This document shows positions 27,237 through 35,344 of a stretch of 64,000 nt of DNA, piece after piece. The notes beneath the pieces were generated by a model. It was given only the letters and a program-made list of their open reading frames with translations. It was not told where the DNA came from and searched no databases. Numbering within the stretch: the stretch's first letter is position 1; every line of letters starts with the position of its first letter. The position numbers were made by a program, and so were the translations under genes. This DNA comes from Succinivibrio dextrinosolvens (GTDB lineage: Bacteria > Pseudomonadota > Gammaproteobacteria > Enterobacterales > Succinivibrionaceae), in the NCBI RefSeq assembly GCF_011065405.1, contig NZ_CP047056.1, forward strand, positions 2,006,747 to 2,070,746, given 5' to 3'.

Positions 27237-28574
27237 ATGCGAATTCGTTTATCTGATAACTTTGATTGTCACAAACTTATAGTCTTTACGTTCCCGGCAG
27301 TTGCCATGATGGTATTTACTTCCATTTACACCATGGTGGACGGCTTCTTTGTTTCCAACTTTGTGGGAAAGGTTCCTTTTGCTGCGGTTAATCTTATATA
27401 TCCTCTGTTTCCTATTGCCGCAGCAATTGGTCTTATGATTGGATCCGGTGGAAATGCCCTGGTTGGAATCTGTCTTGGAGAAGGTGATCGGGAAAAGGCC
27501 AACTCCTATTTCTCCATGTTTATCTATTCCATGCTGGGTATAGGTTCTATCTTCGGAATTGTCTGTTTCTGCTTTTCAGAGGACCTGTCCAGAATGCTTG
27601 GAGCTCAGGGCGAGCTTCTATACTATGCAACTCTTTATGCTGATTACCTGTTTCTGTCTACACCGTTCTTTATACTGTCCTTTACTTTGCAGGGGTTCTT
27701 TGTAACAGCAGAAAAGCCAAAGCTTGGTTTCTGCATCACGCTTTTAGGCGGAATGCTTAATATAGTTCTGGATCCGCTGTTTATTATTGTCTTTGAAATG
27801 GGACTCAAGGGGGCTGCTATTGCCACTGTACTATCTCAGGTTATAAGTGTTACAGTGGCTCTGATTTATTTTTCAGGGAAGAACGATTCTCTACTGTCTC
27901 TGTTAAAGAATCCAGAGTTTGATTTTAAGGTTTTAACCCGTTCCTGTTTTAACGGAATGTCAGAGATGGTTACCAATATAGCGGTAAGTGTAGTTACTAT
28001 CGTTTATAACTTCCAGCTTATCAAAGCCTATGGTGATAACGGAGTGGCTGCATTCGGCGTCATCATGTACCTAAGCTTTCTGTTTACCGCAGCTTTCTAC
28101 GGCTTTGCCACCGGCAGTGCTCCGATCTTCAGTTATAACTTCGGAGCCCGTAGAAAGGTGATGCTTAAGAAGATTCTTATAAGAGCTTTAAAGCTGGTTT
28201 TAATCGGAGGGGCGGTTATTGTTCTTGTATCAGAAGTTTTCTCTGATCTTCTGGCTCAGATTTTTGTGGGCTATGATGAGGAGCTTTGCTACCTGACCTC
28301 TCATGCCTTGAAGCTGTATGCGGTATCCTTTCTGTTCAGCGGTATCGCGATATTTGGATCTGCTTTCTTTACTGCTTTAAACAACGGTATGGTTTCTGCT
28401 GTGATTTCCATCTTCAGAACCTTTATCTTTGAAATCGGTGCGATTATCGTGCTGCCTATAATGATTGGTGCCAACGGTATCTGGCTGGCTATTGTGGTGG
28501 CTGAAATAAGTTCCTTGCTTCTAACCTGGTTCTGCATGAAGAAGTGCAGCGTGAAGTATGGATTAAACAGCTAA
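27237..28574 (+). CDS. MATE-family multidrug/metabolite efflux transporter
   Basis: A 445-residue inner-membrane protein with about twelve hydrophobic segments in two homologous halves. It resembles the NorM/DinF-type MATE exporters, with the PxxxM-like start FPAVAMMVFTSIYTMVDGFF and the GSGGNALVGICLGEG loop near residues 72-86. MATE proteins expel cationic compounds using sodium or proton gradients. It stands alone between a long leader and the cysteine operon terminator. Substrate unknown. The ATG has only a weak GAGAG ribosome site. Confidence 0.92.
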   Translation: MRIRLSDNFDCHKLIVFTFPAVAMMVFTSIYTMVDGFFVSNFVGKVPFAAVNLIYPLFPIAAAIGLMIGSGGNALVGICLGEGDREKANSYFSMFIYSMLGIGSIFGIVCFCFSEDLSRMLGAQGELLYYATLYADYLFLSTPFFILSFTLQGFFVTAEKPKLGFCITLLGGMLNIVLDPLFIIVFEMGLKGAAIATVLSQVISVTVALIYFSGKNDSLLSLLKNPEFDFKVLTRSCFNGMSEMVTNIAVSVVTIVYNFQLIKAYGDNGVAAFGVIMYLSFLFTAAFYGFATGSAPIFSYNFGARRKVMLKKILIRALKLVLIGGAVIVLVSEVFSDLLAQIFVGYDEELCYLTSHALKLYAVSFLFSGIAIFGSAFFTALNNGMVSAVISIFRTFIFEIGAIIVLPIMIGANGIWLAIVVAEISSLLLTWFCMKKCSVKYGLNS

Positions 28575-28590
28575 TATCATGGAAATCCAC

Positions 28591-28649
28591 AAAAAAAGGC
28601 TGGAAACTTTAATCATGGAAAGAACATCCCTTTCATGACATTTCCAGCC
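28591..28649 (-). terminator. Terminator of the transsulfuration operon
   Basis: Perfect 9-bp arms GGCTGGAAA (28598-28606) and TTTCCAGCC (28641-28649) enclose a second hairpin. The seven A at 28591-28597 give a T-run on the minus strand, right after the last gene of the operon. Confidence 0.88.
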
Positions 28650-28674
28650 AAACCATGAACAAGAAAATTAAATG

Positions 28675-29586
28675 CTAACTGTATAATTTCTTGGAGAAAT
28701 ATCTGTCGCCGCGATCAGGGAAAATGGTAACAATATTTCCCTTTACTCCCTTCTTTATGAGCTTTAGAGAGGCGCTTAGAGCTGCTCCTGAGGATGAACC
28801 TGCAAAGATTCCTTCCTTTCTTGCCAGAAGTCTTGAGGCTTCAAAGGCATCATCATCGGAGATTTTGATGACATCATCCACAAGTTTTATATCCATGGTG
28901 TCAGCGATGAAATCATTGCCGATTCCTTCAATGTTGTAGTCATGGTGATCTCCACCACCCATGGTGGAACCATATGGATCTGCAAGAATTCCCTTTATGT
29001 TAGGATTCTGTTCCTTTAAATATTTCAGAACGCCGCTGTAGGTTCCACCAGAGCCTGCTCCTGCTACCACATAATCGATCTGACCATCTAAAGCCCTATA
29101 GATTTCAGGTCCTGTGGTCTCATAGTGAGCTCTTGGATTAGCCATATTGCCAAACTGATTTAAAGTTACGGAATCTGGAATTTCAGCTCTTAATGCCTCG
29201 GCTCTTCTACCTGCTCCAAGCATACCTTCCTCACGAGGTGAACTTATAATCTCAGCACCCAGTGCTTTCATCAGAATCTGTTTTTCCTCGGAGAACTTTT
29301 CAGGTACCACAAAGATAATTCTGTAGCCTTTGTTCAGCGCTGCCATGGCTATACCTAGTCCGGTGTTGCCGGCTGTTGCTTCAATGATGGTACCTCCCTT
29401 TTTTAGCAGATTCTGTCTTTCCATCTCCTCAATCATGTAGGTACCGGTACGATCCTTGACTGAGCCGCCAGGATTGAACAGTTCAAGCTTTGCAAAAAGA
29501 TTTACACTGTCACTGTCTACTACTTCATTAAGCTTAACCAGTGGAGTATTGCCGATAAGATCTTTGATTGAATTGTAATAAAACAT
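28675..29586 (-). CDS. PLP-dependent cysteine/cystathionine beta-synthase (CysK/MccA type)
   Basis: A 303-residue fold-type II PLP enzyme. The lysine that binds PLP is Lys44 in GSVKDR, the substrate loop is ATAGNTG near 69-75 and the phosphate cup is GSGGTYSG near 176-183. Such enzymes add sulfide or homocysteine to O-acetylserine or serine. It lies 10 bases after a cystathionine lyase gene, in an operon led by a methyltransferase. That arrangement resembles the Bacillus yrrT-mtnN-mccA-mccB methionine-to-cysteine operon, so a cystathionine beta-synthase role (MccA) is as likely as plain cysteine synthase. No CBS or SAM-binding regulatory domain is present. Confidence 0.88.
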   Translation of the reverse strand: MFYYNSIKDLIGNTPLVKLNEVVDSDSVNLFAKLELFNPGGSVKDRTGTYMIEEMERQNLLKKGGTIIEATAGNTGLGIAMAALNKGYRIIFVVPEKFSEEKQILMKALGAEIISSPREEGMLGAGRRAEALRAEIPDSVTLNQFGNMANPRAHYETTGPEIYRALDGQIDYVVAGAGSGGTYSGVLKYLKEQNPNIKGILADPYGSTMGGGDHHDYNIEGIGNDFIADTMDIKLVDDVIKISDDDAFEASRLLARKEGIFAGSSSGAALSASLKLIKKGVKGNIVTIFPDRGDRYFSKKLYS

Positions 29587-29596
29587 TTTTCCCTCC

Positions 29597-30754
29597 CTAA
29601 ATTCTGCTGCTGTCTATGGCCTGTTTCAAATCAGAGATCAGATCAGAGGCGTTCTCAATACCTACTGAAAGTCTGATGAGATTATCAGTAATGCCAAGCT
29701 TGAGTCTAAGCTCTCTTGGAATTGAGGCGTGTGTCATTGAGGCTGGATGGCATACTAATGACTCAACTCCGCCAAGGCTTTCGGCAAGGGTGATGAGCTT
29801 CAGACTTGGGAAGAACTTTTTAATGTCATACTCCTCTGTCAGCTCAAAGGAAATCATGGCCCCGCCGTTTTTAGCCTGTTTTTTGTGGATCTCGTGTCCC
29901 TTAAAGCCTGCAAGACCTGGGTAGTAAACTGTTTTTACTCCATTGTGCAGCTGCAGATACTCGGCAATATCCTGAGCATTCTGTGCATGGCGGTCCATAC
30001 GTACCGCCAGTGTCTTGATACCGCGGATCATCAGGAAAGAGTCAAATGGTCCTGCAACGCCGCCGGTAGCATTCTGAATAAAGGCAATTTTCTGTGAATC
30101 TTCAGGCTCTTTGGTTACCACCAGCCCTGCAACCACATCAGAATGTCCGCCTATGTACTTGGTTGCACTGTGCACTACGATATCAAAACCGTGTTCTAAA
30201 GGTCTCTGCAGATAAGGAGTCATAAAGGTGTTGTCGGCAATGGCCTTGAGAGAATGTCGGTGAGCAATCTGAGCAATAGCCTGCAAATCAGTAATGGTTA
30301 GTAGAGGGTTGGCAGGAGTTTCTATAATCACAGCCTTAACCTCAGGAGTGATAGCCTCCTCAAAAGCCTTTAAGTCAGTGGTATCGGTTATCTGATAGGT
30401 GATTCCGAAGTTAGAGAAGATTTTGTCTAAAACTCTGTAGGTGCCACCGTATACATTGGATGAAATCAGGATTTTATCTCCGCTCTTAAAAAGGGAGATT
30501 ACGGCTGTAAGGGCTGCCATACCTGATCCGAAGGCAAAGCCAGCATCTCCGCCTTCAAGTTCTGCTATAAGACTCTCTAAGGCTGCACGGGTTGGATTAC
30601 CGGTTCTGGAGTATTCCCACTTAACATCAGTTCCTATGTTTTTCTGGGCATAGGTTGAAGTCTGGTAGATTGGAACATTCACCGCTCCGGTATATTCGTC
30701 TGTACTGATGCCGCCGTGAATAAATGAGGTTTCAATATGTGAATAGTGTTTCAT
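29597..30754 (-). CDS. Cystathionine gamma-lyase/gamma-synthase family protein (MccB type)
   Basis: A 385-residue Cys/Met metabolism PLP enzyme. The PLP lysine is in HSATKYIGGHSD near residue 199, with the YSRTGNPTR motif near 48-56 and the SLGGVESL active-site loop near 332. Together with the neighbouring beta-synthase it would convert homocysteine through cystathionine to cysteine (reverse transsulfuration). Gamma-synthase activity cannot be excluded by sequence. It is the middle gene of an operon with a poly-cysteine leader peptide, which supports a role in cysteine supply. Confidence 0.9.
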   Translation of the reverse strand: MKHYSHIETSFIHGGISTDEYTGAVNVPIYQTSTYAQKNIGTDVKWEYSRTGNPTRAALESLIAELEGGDAGFAFGSGMAALTAVISLFKSGDKILISSNVYGGTYRVLDKIFSNFGITYQITDTTDLKAFEEAITPEVKAVIIETPANPLLTITDLQAIAQIAHRHSLKAIADNTFMTPYLQRPLEHGFDIVVHSATKYIGGHSDVVAGLVVTKEPEDSQKIAFIQNATGGVAGPFDSFLMIRGIKTLAVRMDRHAQNAQDIAEYLQLHNGVKTVYYPGLAGFKGHEIHKKQAKNGGAMISFELTEEYDIKKFFPSLKLITLAESLGGVESLVCHPASMTHASIPRELRLKLGITDNLIRLSVGIENASDLISDLKQAIDSSRI

Positions 30755-30780
30755 GGTTAATTTCCTTGTTTCTCTGTTTG

Positions 30781-31635
30781 TTAGTTCTTTGATGCTTTTA
30801 TAAAGTGAATGTTGCTGTATCCTTTAAGATTCTGAATATGGCCCGTAATAAACTTCTCCTTAATCTCCTGCGGAGTTTTGTGCTCAACTTCAAATCCCAG
30901 TCCTTCAAGTGCGCTTATTACATTGTTAGCCTTGTAGCCATCACTCATTGGTTCTCCAAGCAGACTTGTGAGATTTCTCAGTTCCTCAAAGCGGCTGTCT
31001 GCATCAGAGATGTTTTTCTCTTCATAAAAATCAAAGAGTACAGTCAGTCTGTCAGAGAGCTTTAGGATATCTCTCATGGTGGATAGGAAGGTTTCAAAGT
31101 TAAGGTAGTAGGACACACCCATTATGGTTACAAAGGTTGGTCTGCTCTTGTCAAAACCGGCTTCAAGAAGTTTCTGTTCAAGAGAATCAGTTTTGAAATC
31201 AACAGGAACAAATACGGCTCTGTTACCAAGTTTCAGGGTGTTGATTCTCTGTTTTTTGATGGTCTGAAAGAATGGGTGGTCAACCTCGAAGAAACTGACC
31301 TGCTCAGAGTCGGATCTCCAGGCAAAGGTATCAAGACCAGCGCCTAGAATCAGATACTGGGCATTTGGATTTATCTTTTTAAATTCAAGAAATTCGCGCT
31401 CAGCAAAGATACTTCTGGAAACAGGAATCGGAAGGAGCAGATCAATTACCTGCTTTTTGAAAACTCCCTGCTGCCTGCGTTTTTTTAGAATCAGATTCAG
31501 AAGTAATCTTCTGTCATCCTCAATGATTTTCTCTGCAAGATAATCATTAAAACTAGGATGATTTTCACTTTTTGAATAGTAAGCTCTTGCCCATGCGCAA
31601 ATTCTGGCTGTAACGCTGCCCTGATAAGCTGTCAT
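30781..31635 (-). CDS. SAM-dependent methyltransferase, leucine carboxyl methyltransferase (LCM) family
   Basis: A 284-residue class I methyltransferase. The SAM-binding loop is LILGAGLDTFAWR near residues 95-107, followed by FFEVDHP (acidic residue for SAM ribose) near 114-120. The family is the PF04072/LCM type also found in polyketide O-methyltransferases. It is the first gene of the transsulfuration operon, taking the place that YrrT holds in Bacillus. Producing S-adenosylhomocysteine and so homocysteine would fit that position. The methyl acceptor is unknown. Confidence 0.78.
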   Translation of the reverse strand: MTAYQGSVTARICAWARAYYSKSENHPSFNDYLAEKIIEDDRRLLLNLILKKRRQQGVFKKQVIDLLLPIPVSRSIFAEREFLEFKKINPNAQYLILGAGLDTFAWRSDSEQVSFFEVDHPFFQTIKKQRINTLKLGNRAVFVPVDFKTDSLEQKLLEAGFDKSRPTFVTIMGVSYYLNFETFLSTMRDILKLSDRLTVLFDFYEEKNISDADSRFEELRNLTSLLGEPMSDGYKANNVISALEGLGFEVEHKTPQEIKEKFITGHIQNLKGYSNIHFIKASKN

Positions 31636-31674
31636 TTTTCAATCCCACTTTCTGTGTTGATTTTTTTGAAGTAA

Positions 31675-31693
31675 TCAAAGCTTTCTGCTTTGA
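31675..31693 (-). repeat. Leader hairpin before the methyltransferase gene
   Basis: TCAAAGC and GCTTTGA (7 bp) around a 5-base loop lie between the poly-Cys leader stop codon and the first structural gene, about 40 bases before its start. No T-run follows on the minus strand, so it is not an intrinsic terminator. It may take part in leader-peptide control. Confidence 0.55.
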
Positions 31694-31738
31694 CGTAACT
31701 TGATTAAATAAGGTATATGCCTGTATTAGCTGTATTTA

Positions 31739-31855
31739 TTAACAACAACAGCAACAACAGTATAAAGATAGGTTCTTTGAAGAGAAAACAAAGGTAGAGG
31801 CACGCAGATTTGAATCTGTGCTCTTTACTGTGCTATGTAAATGTAAATTTGTCAT
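31739..31855 (-). CDS. Poly-cysteine leader peptide of the transsulfuration operon
   Basis: An unannotated 38-codon frame on the minus strand begins at the ATG at 31855 (AAGGGA about 12 bases upstream). It ends with a tyrosine followed by six cysteine codons (TGT TGT TGC TGT TGT TGT) and then TAA. The first 31 codons are unremarkable. It lies 103 bases before the methyltransferase-mccB-mccA operon, and TATAAA at 31883-31888 is a possible -10 box. Ribosomes would pause at the Cys run when charged tRNA-Cys is scarce. Similar polycysteine small frames act as cysteine-responsive attenuators in mycobacteria. What follows the stall here (structure switch, coupling or Rho) is not clear. Confidence 0.8.
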   Translation of the reverse strand: MTNLHLHSTVKSTDSNLRASTFVFSSKNLSLYCCCCCC

Positions 31856-31924
31856 AGTAAAATATTCCCTTTGTTTTCTTTATTTATACAACAGCCAAAA
31901 AAATAAATAAAGTACTTTTTGAAA

Positions 31925-31933
31925 AAAAACTTA
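31925..31933 (+). repeat. Target-site duplication, left copy
   Basis: AAAAACTTA directly abuts the left end of the insertion sequence and matches the nine bases after its right end. Flanking bases make the exact length ambiguous (9-11). Confidence 0.8.
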
Positions 31934-31966
31934 TACGGTGACCAAATGATACGGACTTTGATCACA
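31934..31966 (+). repeat. Left terminal inverted repeat of the insertion sequence
   Basis: 33 bases starting TACGGTGACCAAATGATACG. It is the reverse complement of 33833-33865 with one mismatch and contains its own inner dyad (GTGACCAAA, 31938-31946, with TTTGATCAC, 31957-31965, one mismatch). Confidence 0.9.
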
Positions 31967-32156
31967 GTTTAATTTTGGTTGTAATCAACTTACAATCTGC
32001 TTTTTTAAAATCTAATTCTTTTCTTATTTTTATGAACTTGGGATCACGCCTTGAATTATTTGTGTGATTCAAGGATCAAACTATGATATTTTGCTAGATT
32101 TCTTTCTGTGTTTCTGATCAAATAATGATAGTTTAGGCTTCAGGAAATCAATCACG

Positions 32157-33674
32157 ATGGATGGCGAATTCAATATATCCGCAAAATTAGAGGAACTTGC
32201 CTGTTCTTCTAATCGCTTTTCATCTCCTGTTAAGCCTCAAATCGATTATGAACAGGAATATATCGAGATATTCAGAGCCTTCGGCTTAAGTGAATTCGAA
32301 ATTGAAGATCAGCTCGATAAATGGGAACTCTCCAAGCTAAAGGCTGAACGTTTCTATAAGCGTAATCCTAAATATCGAATTATTCACGAGATCCTTGATG
32401 GTATTTATGCCGATGTAGCCCATGTTGATCCCCGTGATCAGGAACTCATCTCTTATAACATCGCAGTTGTGCTCTTTGTTGTTTTACTAGCAGGAGTCAG
32501 TAACTGCAATGATGATGCTGAGATTGCTGAATTCTGGTTTTTCAACAATATGGAGCTGCAGCACCTTGTTCCGGGAATGCCTTCACCAAAACACATGATC
32601 TCCGATGAAACAGTGCGAACCATTCGCAAACTTGTTCCTGAGGATGTTATGCACGCAATCTTTACGAAGTACTTCAATAAAGTAAAAGTAAGCATAGCAG
32701 ATATGATTAAGAACAAGGACTATGACTCCCAGAACTATAGAAAGACTCTGGGAGGAGATGGTCAGGAACTGAGAGCTACCTATAGAGAAGGCTCCTTCAG
32801 CCGCAAGAAGAAAGGCGGACACGGAGTCAGCATCTATGACAGTGACAGTCAGGAGGTTGTTGGCTTTAAGACAGTGCATAGGAAGAATCAGGAAGTGCAG
32901 GCCTTCATTGATATTCTGGACAAAATCACCATCGATGAAGATGCCATCTTCTACGCAGATGCCCTAAATCTCAGAGATATCCTCATAAGCTATCTTGATT
33001 TCAGAAACATAGACTGGTTCTTTCCTGTCAAAGAAAACAATGGCAACAAAGACCTGAGAGATGTTATCGTAAAAGCATTTAATGATAATTCTGATAACAG
33101 CGAGGTATTCTCTCATGAGTCTCTGGAAAAGATATCAGGACGCATAGAGGAAACCTCTATTAAGATGATGAGTGCAGACGTACTGTCTGAGGAAATTAGA
33201 AGTCAGTACGGTAAAGCAGCCACTATCGTCATTGTTACCAGGAAGACATCTAAATACTGTGCAAGAAATACTAATCCTGATGAACAGCCAAGGCCTACAA
33301 CTACACAGAGGTATTACATTTCCTCTCTAAAGCCAACTCATGAGAACTTCCGTCAGCTGGTTCATTCAATAGGTGTACGATGGTATTTCGAGACTCATCA
33401 TAATACTCTGGACAGCTTTTTCCTTCAGGATAAACAGGCTTTATGCGATAAGGATAATATCAATGTCACCGTTGCCAAGAACAAAATTCTTTACAATGTC
33501 ACCTCCTACGCAAGACAGAGACTGTCTCAGGAGGGCTTTAGAAGAACGAAATTCCGAACAGAAAGTTCTGAAAAACGAAAACCTCTGTCCTTCAAAATGA
33601 CACGTCAGGCCCTGGCAAGTGATATCTACCTGGCATTTAAGATAATCACAGACTACTTCATAGAAGAACTATAA
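32157..33674 (+). CDS. Transposase, DDE type, ISAs1-like
   Basis: A 505-residue transposase. The likely catalytic residues are the Asp in GGDGQELRA near 201, the Asp in FYADALNLRD near 263 and the Glu in RWYFETHHNTLD near 411. The RYYISSL motif near 386 and FFPVKENNG near 287 are typical of the ISAs1 group. It is about 130 residues longer than usual, with an extra N-terminal region. The frame is intact from ATG to stop and bounded by matched inverted repeats. AGGA lies 12-15 bases before the ATG. Confidence 0.85.
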   Translation: MDGEFNISAKLEELACSSNRFSSPVKPQIDYEQEYIEIFRAFGLSEFEIEDQLDKWELSKLKAERFYKRNPKYRIIHEILDGIYADVAHVDPRDQELISYNIAVVLFVVLLAGVSNCNDDAEIAEFWFFNNMELQHLVPGMPSPKHMISDETVRTIRKLVPEDVMHAIFTKYFNKVKVSIADMIKNKDYDSQNYRKTLGGDGQELRATYREGSFSRKKKGGHGVSIYDSDSQEVVGFKTVHRKNQEVQAFIDILDKITIDEDAIFYADALNLRDILISYLDFRNIDWFFPVKENNGNKDLRDVIVKAFNDNSDNSEVFSHESLEKISGRIEETSIKMMSADVLSEEIRSQYGKAATIVIVTRKTSKYCARNTNPDEQPRPTTTQRYYISSLKPTHENFRQLVHSIGVRWYFETHHNTLDSFFLQDKQALCDKDNINVTVAKNKILYNVTSYARQRLSQEGFRRTKFRTESSEKRKPLSFKMTRQALASDIYLAFKIITDYFIEEL

Positions 33675-33832
33675 GCATCTTGCCTGATGTAGATAAGCTA
33701 TTTCCACAACTCTGAAAATCTCTCAATAATCTCTTGCAAATTACAAAAATAATCTCAAAAATCCTAAGAAAAGATTTAAATTTTAAAAAAGCAGACTGTA
33801 TGTTAAATACAGCCGTTTGATTTTAGTTACAA

Positions 33833-33865
33833 TGTGACCAAAGTCCGTATCATTTGGTCACCGTA
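33833..33865 (-). repeat. Right terminal inverted repeat of the insertion sequence
   Basis: Complement of the left end with one mismatch. Here the inner dyad GTGACCAAA (33834-33842) with TTTGGTCAC (33853-33861) is perfect. Confidence 0.9.
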
Positions 33866-33874
33866 AAAAACTTA
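33866..33874 (+). repeat. Target-site duplication, right copy
   Basis: AAAAACTTA repeats the nine bases found immediately before the left inverted repeat. Confidence 0.8.
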
Positions 33875-33982
33875 TTATCAAGGTAATCTGCGCTTAATAT
33901 TGTGAATTTTCACTATTTTGGTGAATTTAATCTCCATAAAGGGCATCAGATAATGGCTGTTGCCCGGAATTACTGAACTCAA

Positions 33983-35320
33983 TTATGAAGCCAGCTTATG
34001 TTCACGCTCGTCGATAACACGCTTTGATTTATGTTCAGAACGGGTATTCAGACCACCATCCTTGTGAACCACTACGCTTGCTGGTTTTACACCGATTCTG
34101 GCTTTAAGAGTGTTGGCCACAGTACTGATTACCTCAGCATCGTCCTGATCGTTCTCGGCCTTCTTCTCCACCTCAACAGCGTACTTGCAGGTGTAATCCT
34201 GATCATAGATTCTGATTCGGTATTCACCGGTAAGACCAGGAATACTTCTGATTCCTGCCTCAACATCTGAAGGGAAGACGTTAACGGCACTCACGATGAA
34301 CATATCGTCCTTACGTCCTAGAACATGGATTCGTCCATGAGTTCTGCCGCACTTGCAGACAGAGGTATCAATCCAGCCGATATCACCTGTTCTGAAGCGT
34401 ATTAGAGGACGAGCATGCTTGCGCAGTGTGGTGAATACGAACTCACCCTTTGAACCTGGAGGCAGTACTTCACCTGTCTGAGGATCAACTGTTTCCACCA
34501 GAATATGATTCTCAGCGATGTGCAGACCGTCTTTGTACTCACACATTGCAGCACAGGCTCCGAAAATATCGGACAGACCATAGAAGTCGTAAACCTCAGC
34601 CCCCCAAAGCTCCTCGATTGCCTTGCGGGTTTCATTGATTGAACCGCCAAGCTCACCTGCGACAATAATCTTCTTGATGTTTAAATCCTTCTTAGGATCG
34701 ATACCGTTCTTTAAGGCTTTCTCACCTAACTGCCAAGCATATGAAGGAGAGGTCCAGATTACGGTTGGCTTATAGTTCTGCAGCACCCAAAGCAGTCTCT
34801 CTGAAGGCAGGGTTCCGCCCCAGATGCATAGGGCTCCGGTTTTCTGGGCACCGATAACATCAGGACCGCCTACATATAGAGAGAAATTCAGAGCATGTAC
34901 ATAGCGATCATTTGGTCTTACACCCACCTGCCAGAACCAGCGGGCCTCGGTTTCCTGGAATTCATCAAAATCCTTCTGGGTGAAAGGAGAGATGGTTGGC
35001 ACACCGGTTGAACCTGAAGATGTTGAGATAAAGACCACATCATTCTCTGGTACGGCACACAGCTCACCCAGGAATGAGCCTTTGCCCTGAGTATCGCGCT
35101 GGGTCTTTTTGTCCATGAATGGGAACTTCTCGATATCCTTTAAGGTTACGATATCCTCTGGTTTAACACCTGCCTTGTCGAAAGCTCTCTTGTAGTAAGG
35201 AGAGTTCTCGTAGGCGTATTTGACGATCTTCTTGAGATCGATTAACTGCTGTTTCTCGAGATCCTGACGTGAAATGGTTTCCAGAGCCTCGTTCCAGTAT
35301 TTGCTATCGTTAATAGGCAT
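33983..35320 (-). CDS. Phenylacetate-CoA ligase-family AMP-forming acyl-CoA ligase
   Basis: A 445-residue PaaK-like ligase. The ATP-phosphate loop is TSSGSTGVPT near residues 100-109, with YGLSDIFG near 241-248 as the adenylate motif and RTGD near 312. It contains a CKCGRTHGR Cys pair near 320-328, seen in many PaaK homologues. It activates an aryl or branched acid with ATP and CoA. It is the last gene of an operon with all four subunits of a 2-oxoacid:ferredoxin oxidoreductase, 24 bases after the beta subunit. That pairing fits reductive carboxylation of the acyl-CoA to a 2-oxo acid or the reverse. The substrate acid is not known. Confidence 0.87.
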   Translation of the reverse strand: MPINDSKYWNEALETISRQDLEKQQLIDLKKIVKYAYENSPYYKRAFDKAGVKPEDIVTLKDIEKFPFMDKKTQRDTQGKGSFLGELCAVPENDVVFISTSSGSTGVPTISPFTQKDFDEFQETEARWFWQVGVRPNDRYVHALNFSLYVGGPDVIGAQKTGALCIWGGTLPSERLLWVLQNYKPTVIWTSPSYAWQLGEKALKNGIDPKKDLNIKKIIVAGELGGSINETRKAIEELWGAEVYDFYGLSDIFGACAAMCEYKDGLHIAENHILVETVDPQTGEVLPPGSKGEFVFTTLRKHARPLIRFRTGDIGWIDTSVCKCGRTHGRIHVLGRKDDMFIVSAVNVFPSDVEAGIRSIPGLTGEYRIRIYDQDYTCKYAVEVEKKAENDQDDAEVISTVANTLKARIGVKPASVVVHKDGGLNTRSEHKSKRVIDEREHKLAS

Positions 35321-35344
35321 TTTTAGTATCCTCTTGTTTAATCG

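Larger units (their letters stand above)
31934..33865 (+). mobile_element. Complete insertion sequence, ISAs1-like, about 1.93 kb
   Basis: The element is bounded by 33-bp terminal inverted repeats with one mismatch and a 9-bp target duplication. It has one intact transposase gene. A strong stem, CCTTGAAT (32049-32056) with ATTCAAGG (32067-32074), lies between the left end and the transposase start. Such hairpins often block read-in expression. It sits between the paaK-like gene and the transsulfuration promoter. With intact ends, duplication and gene, the insertion looks recent and possibly active. It is longer than the usual 1.2-1.4 kb of ISAs1 elements. Confidence 0.85.

Noticed and set aside
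31740-31760. CAA/ACA microsatellite
   Set aside because: It is the complement of six in-frame Cys codons at the end of a small frame before a cysteine operon, which explains it better than a simple repeat.
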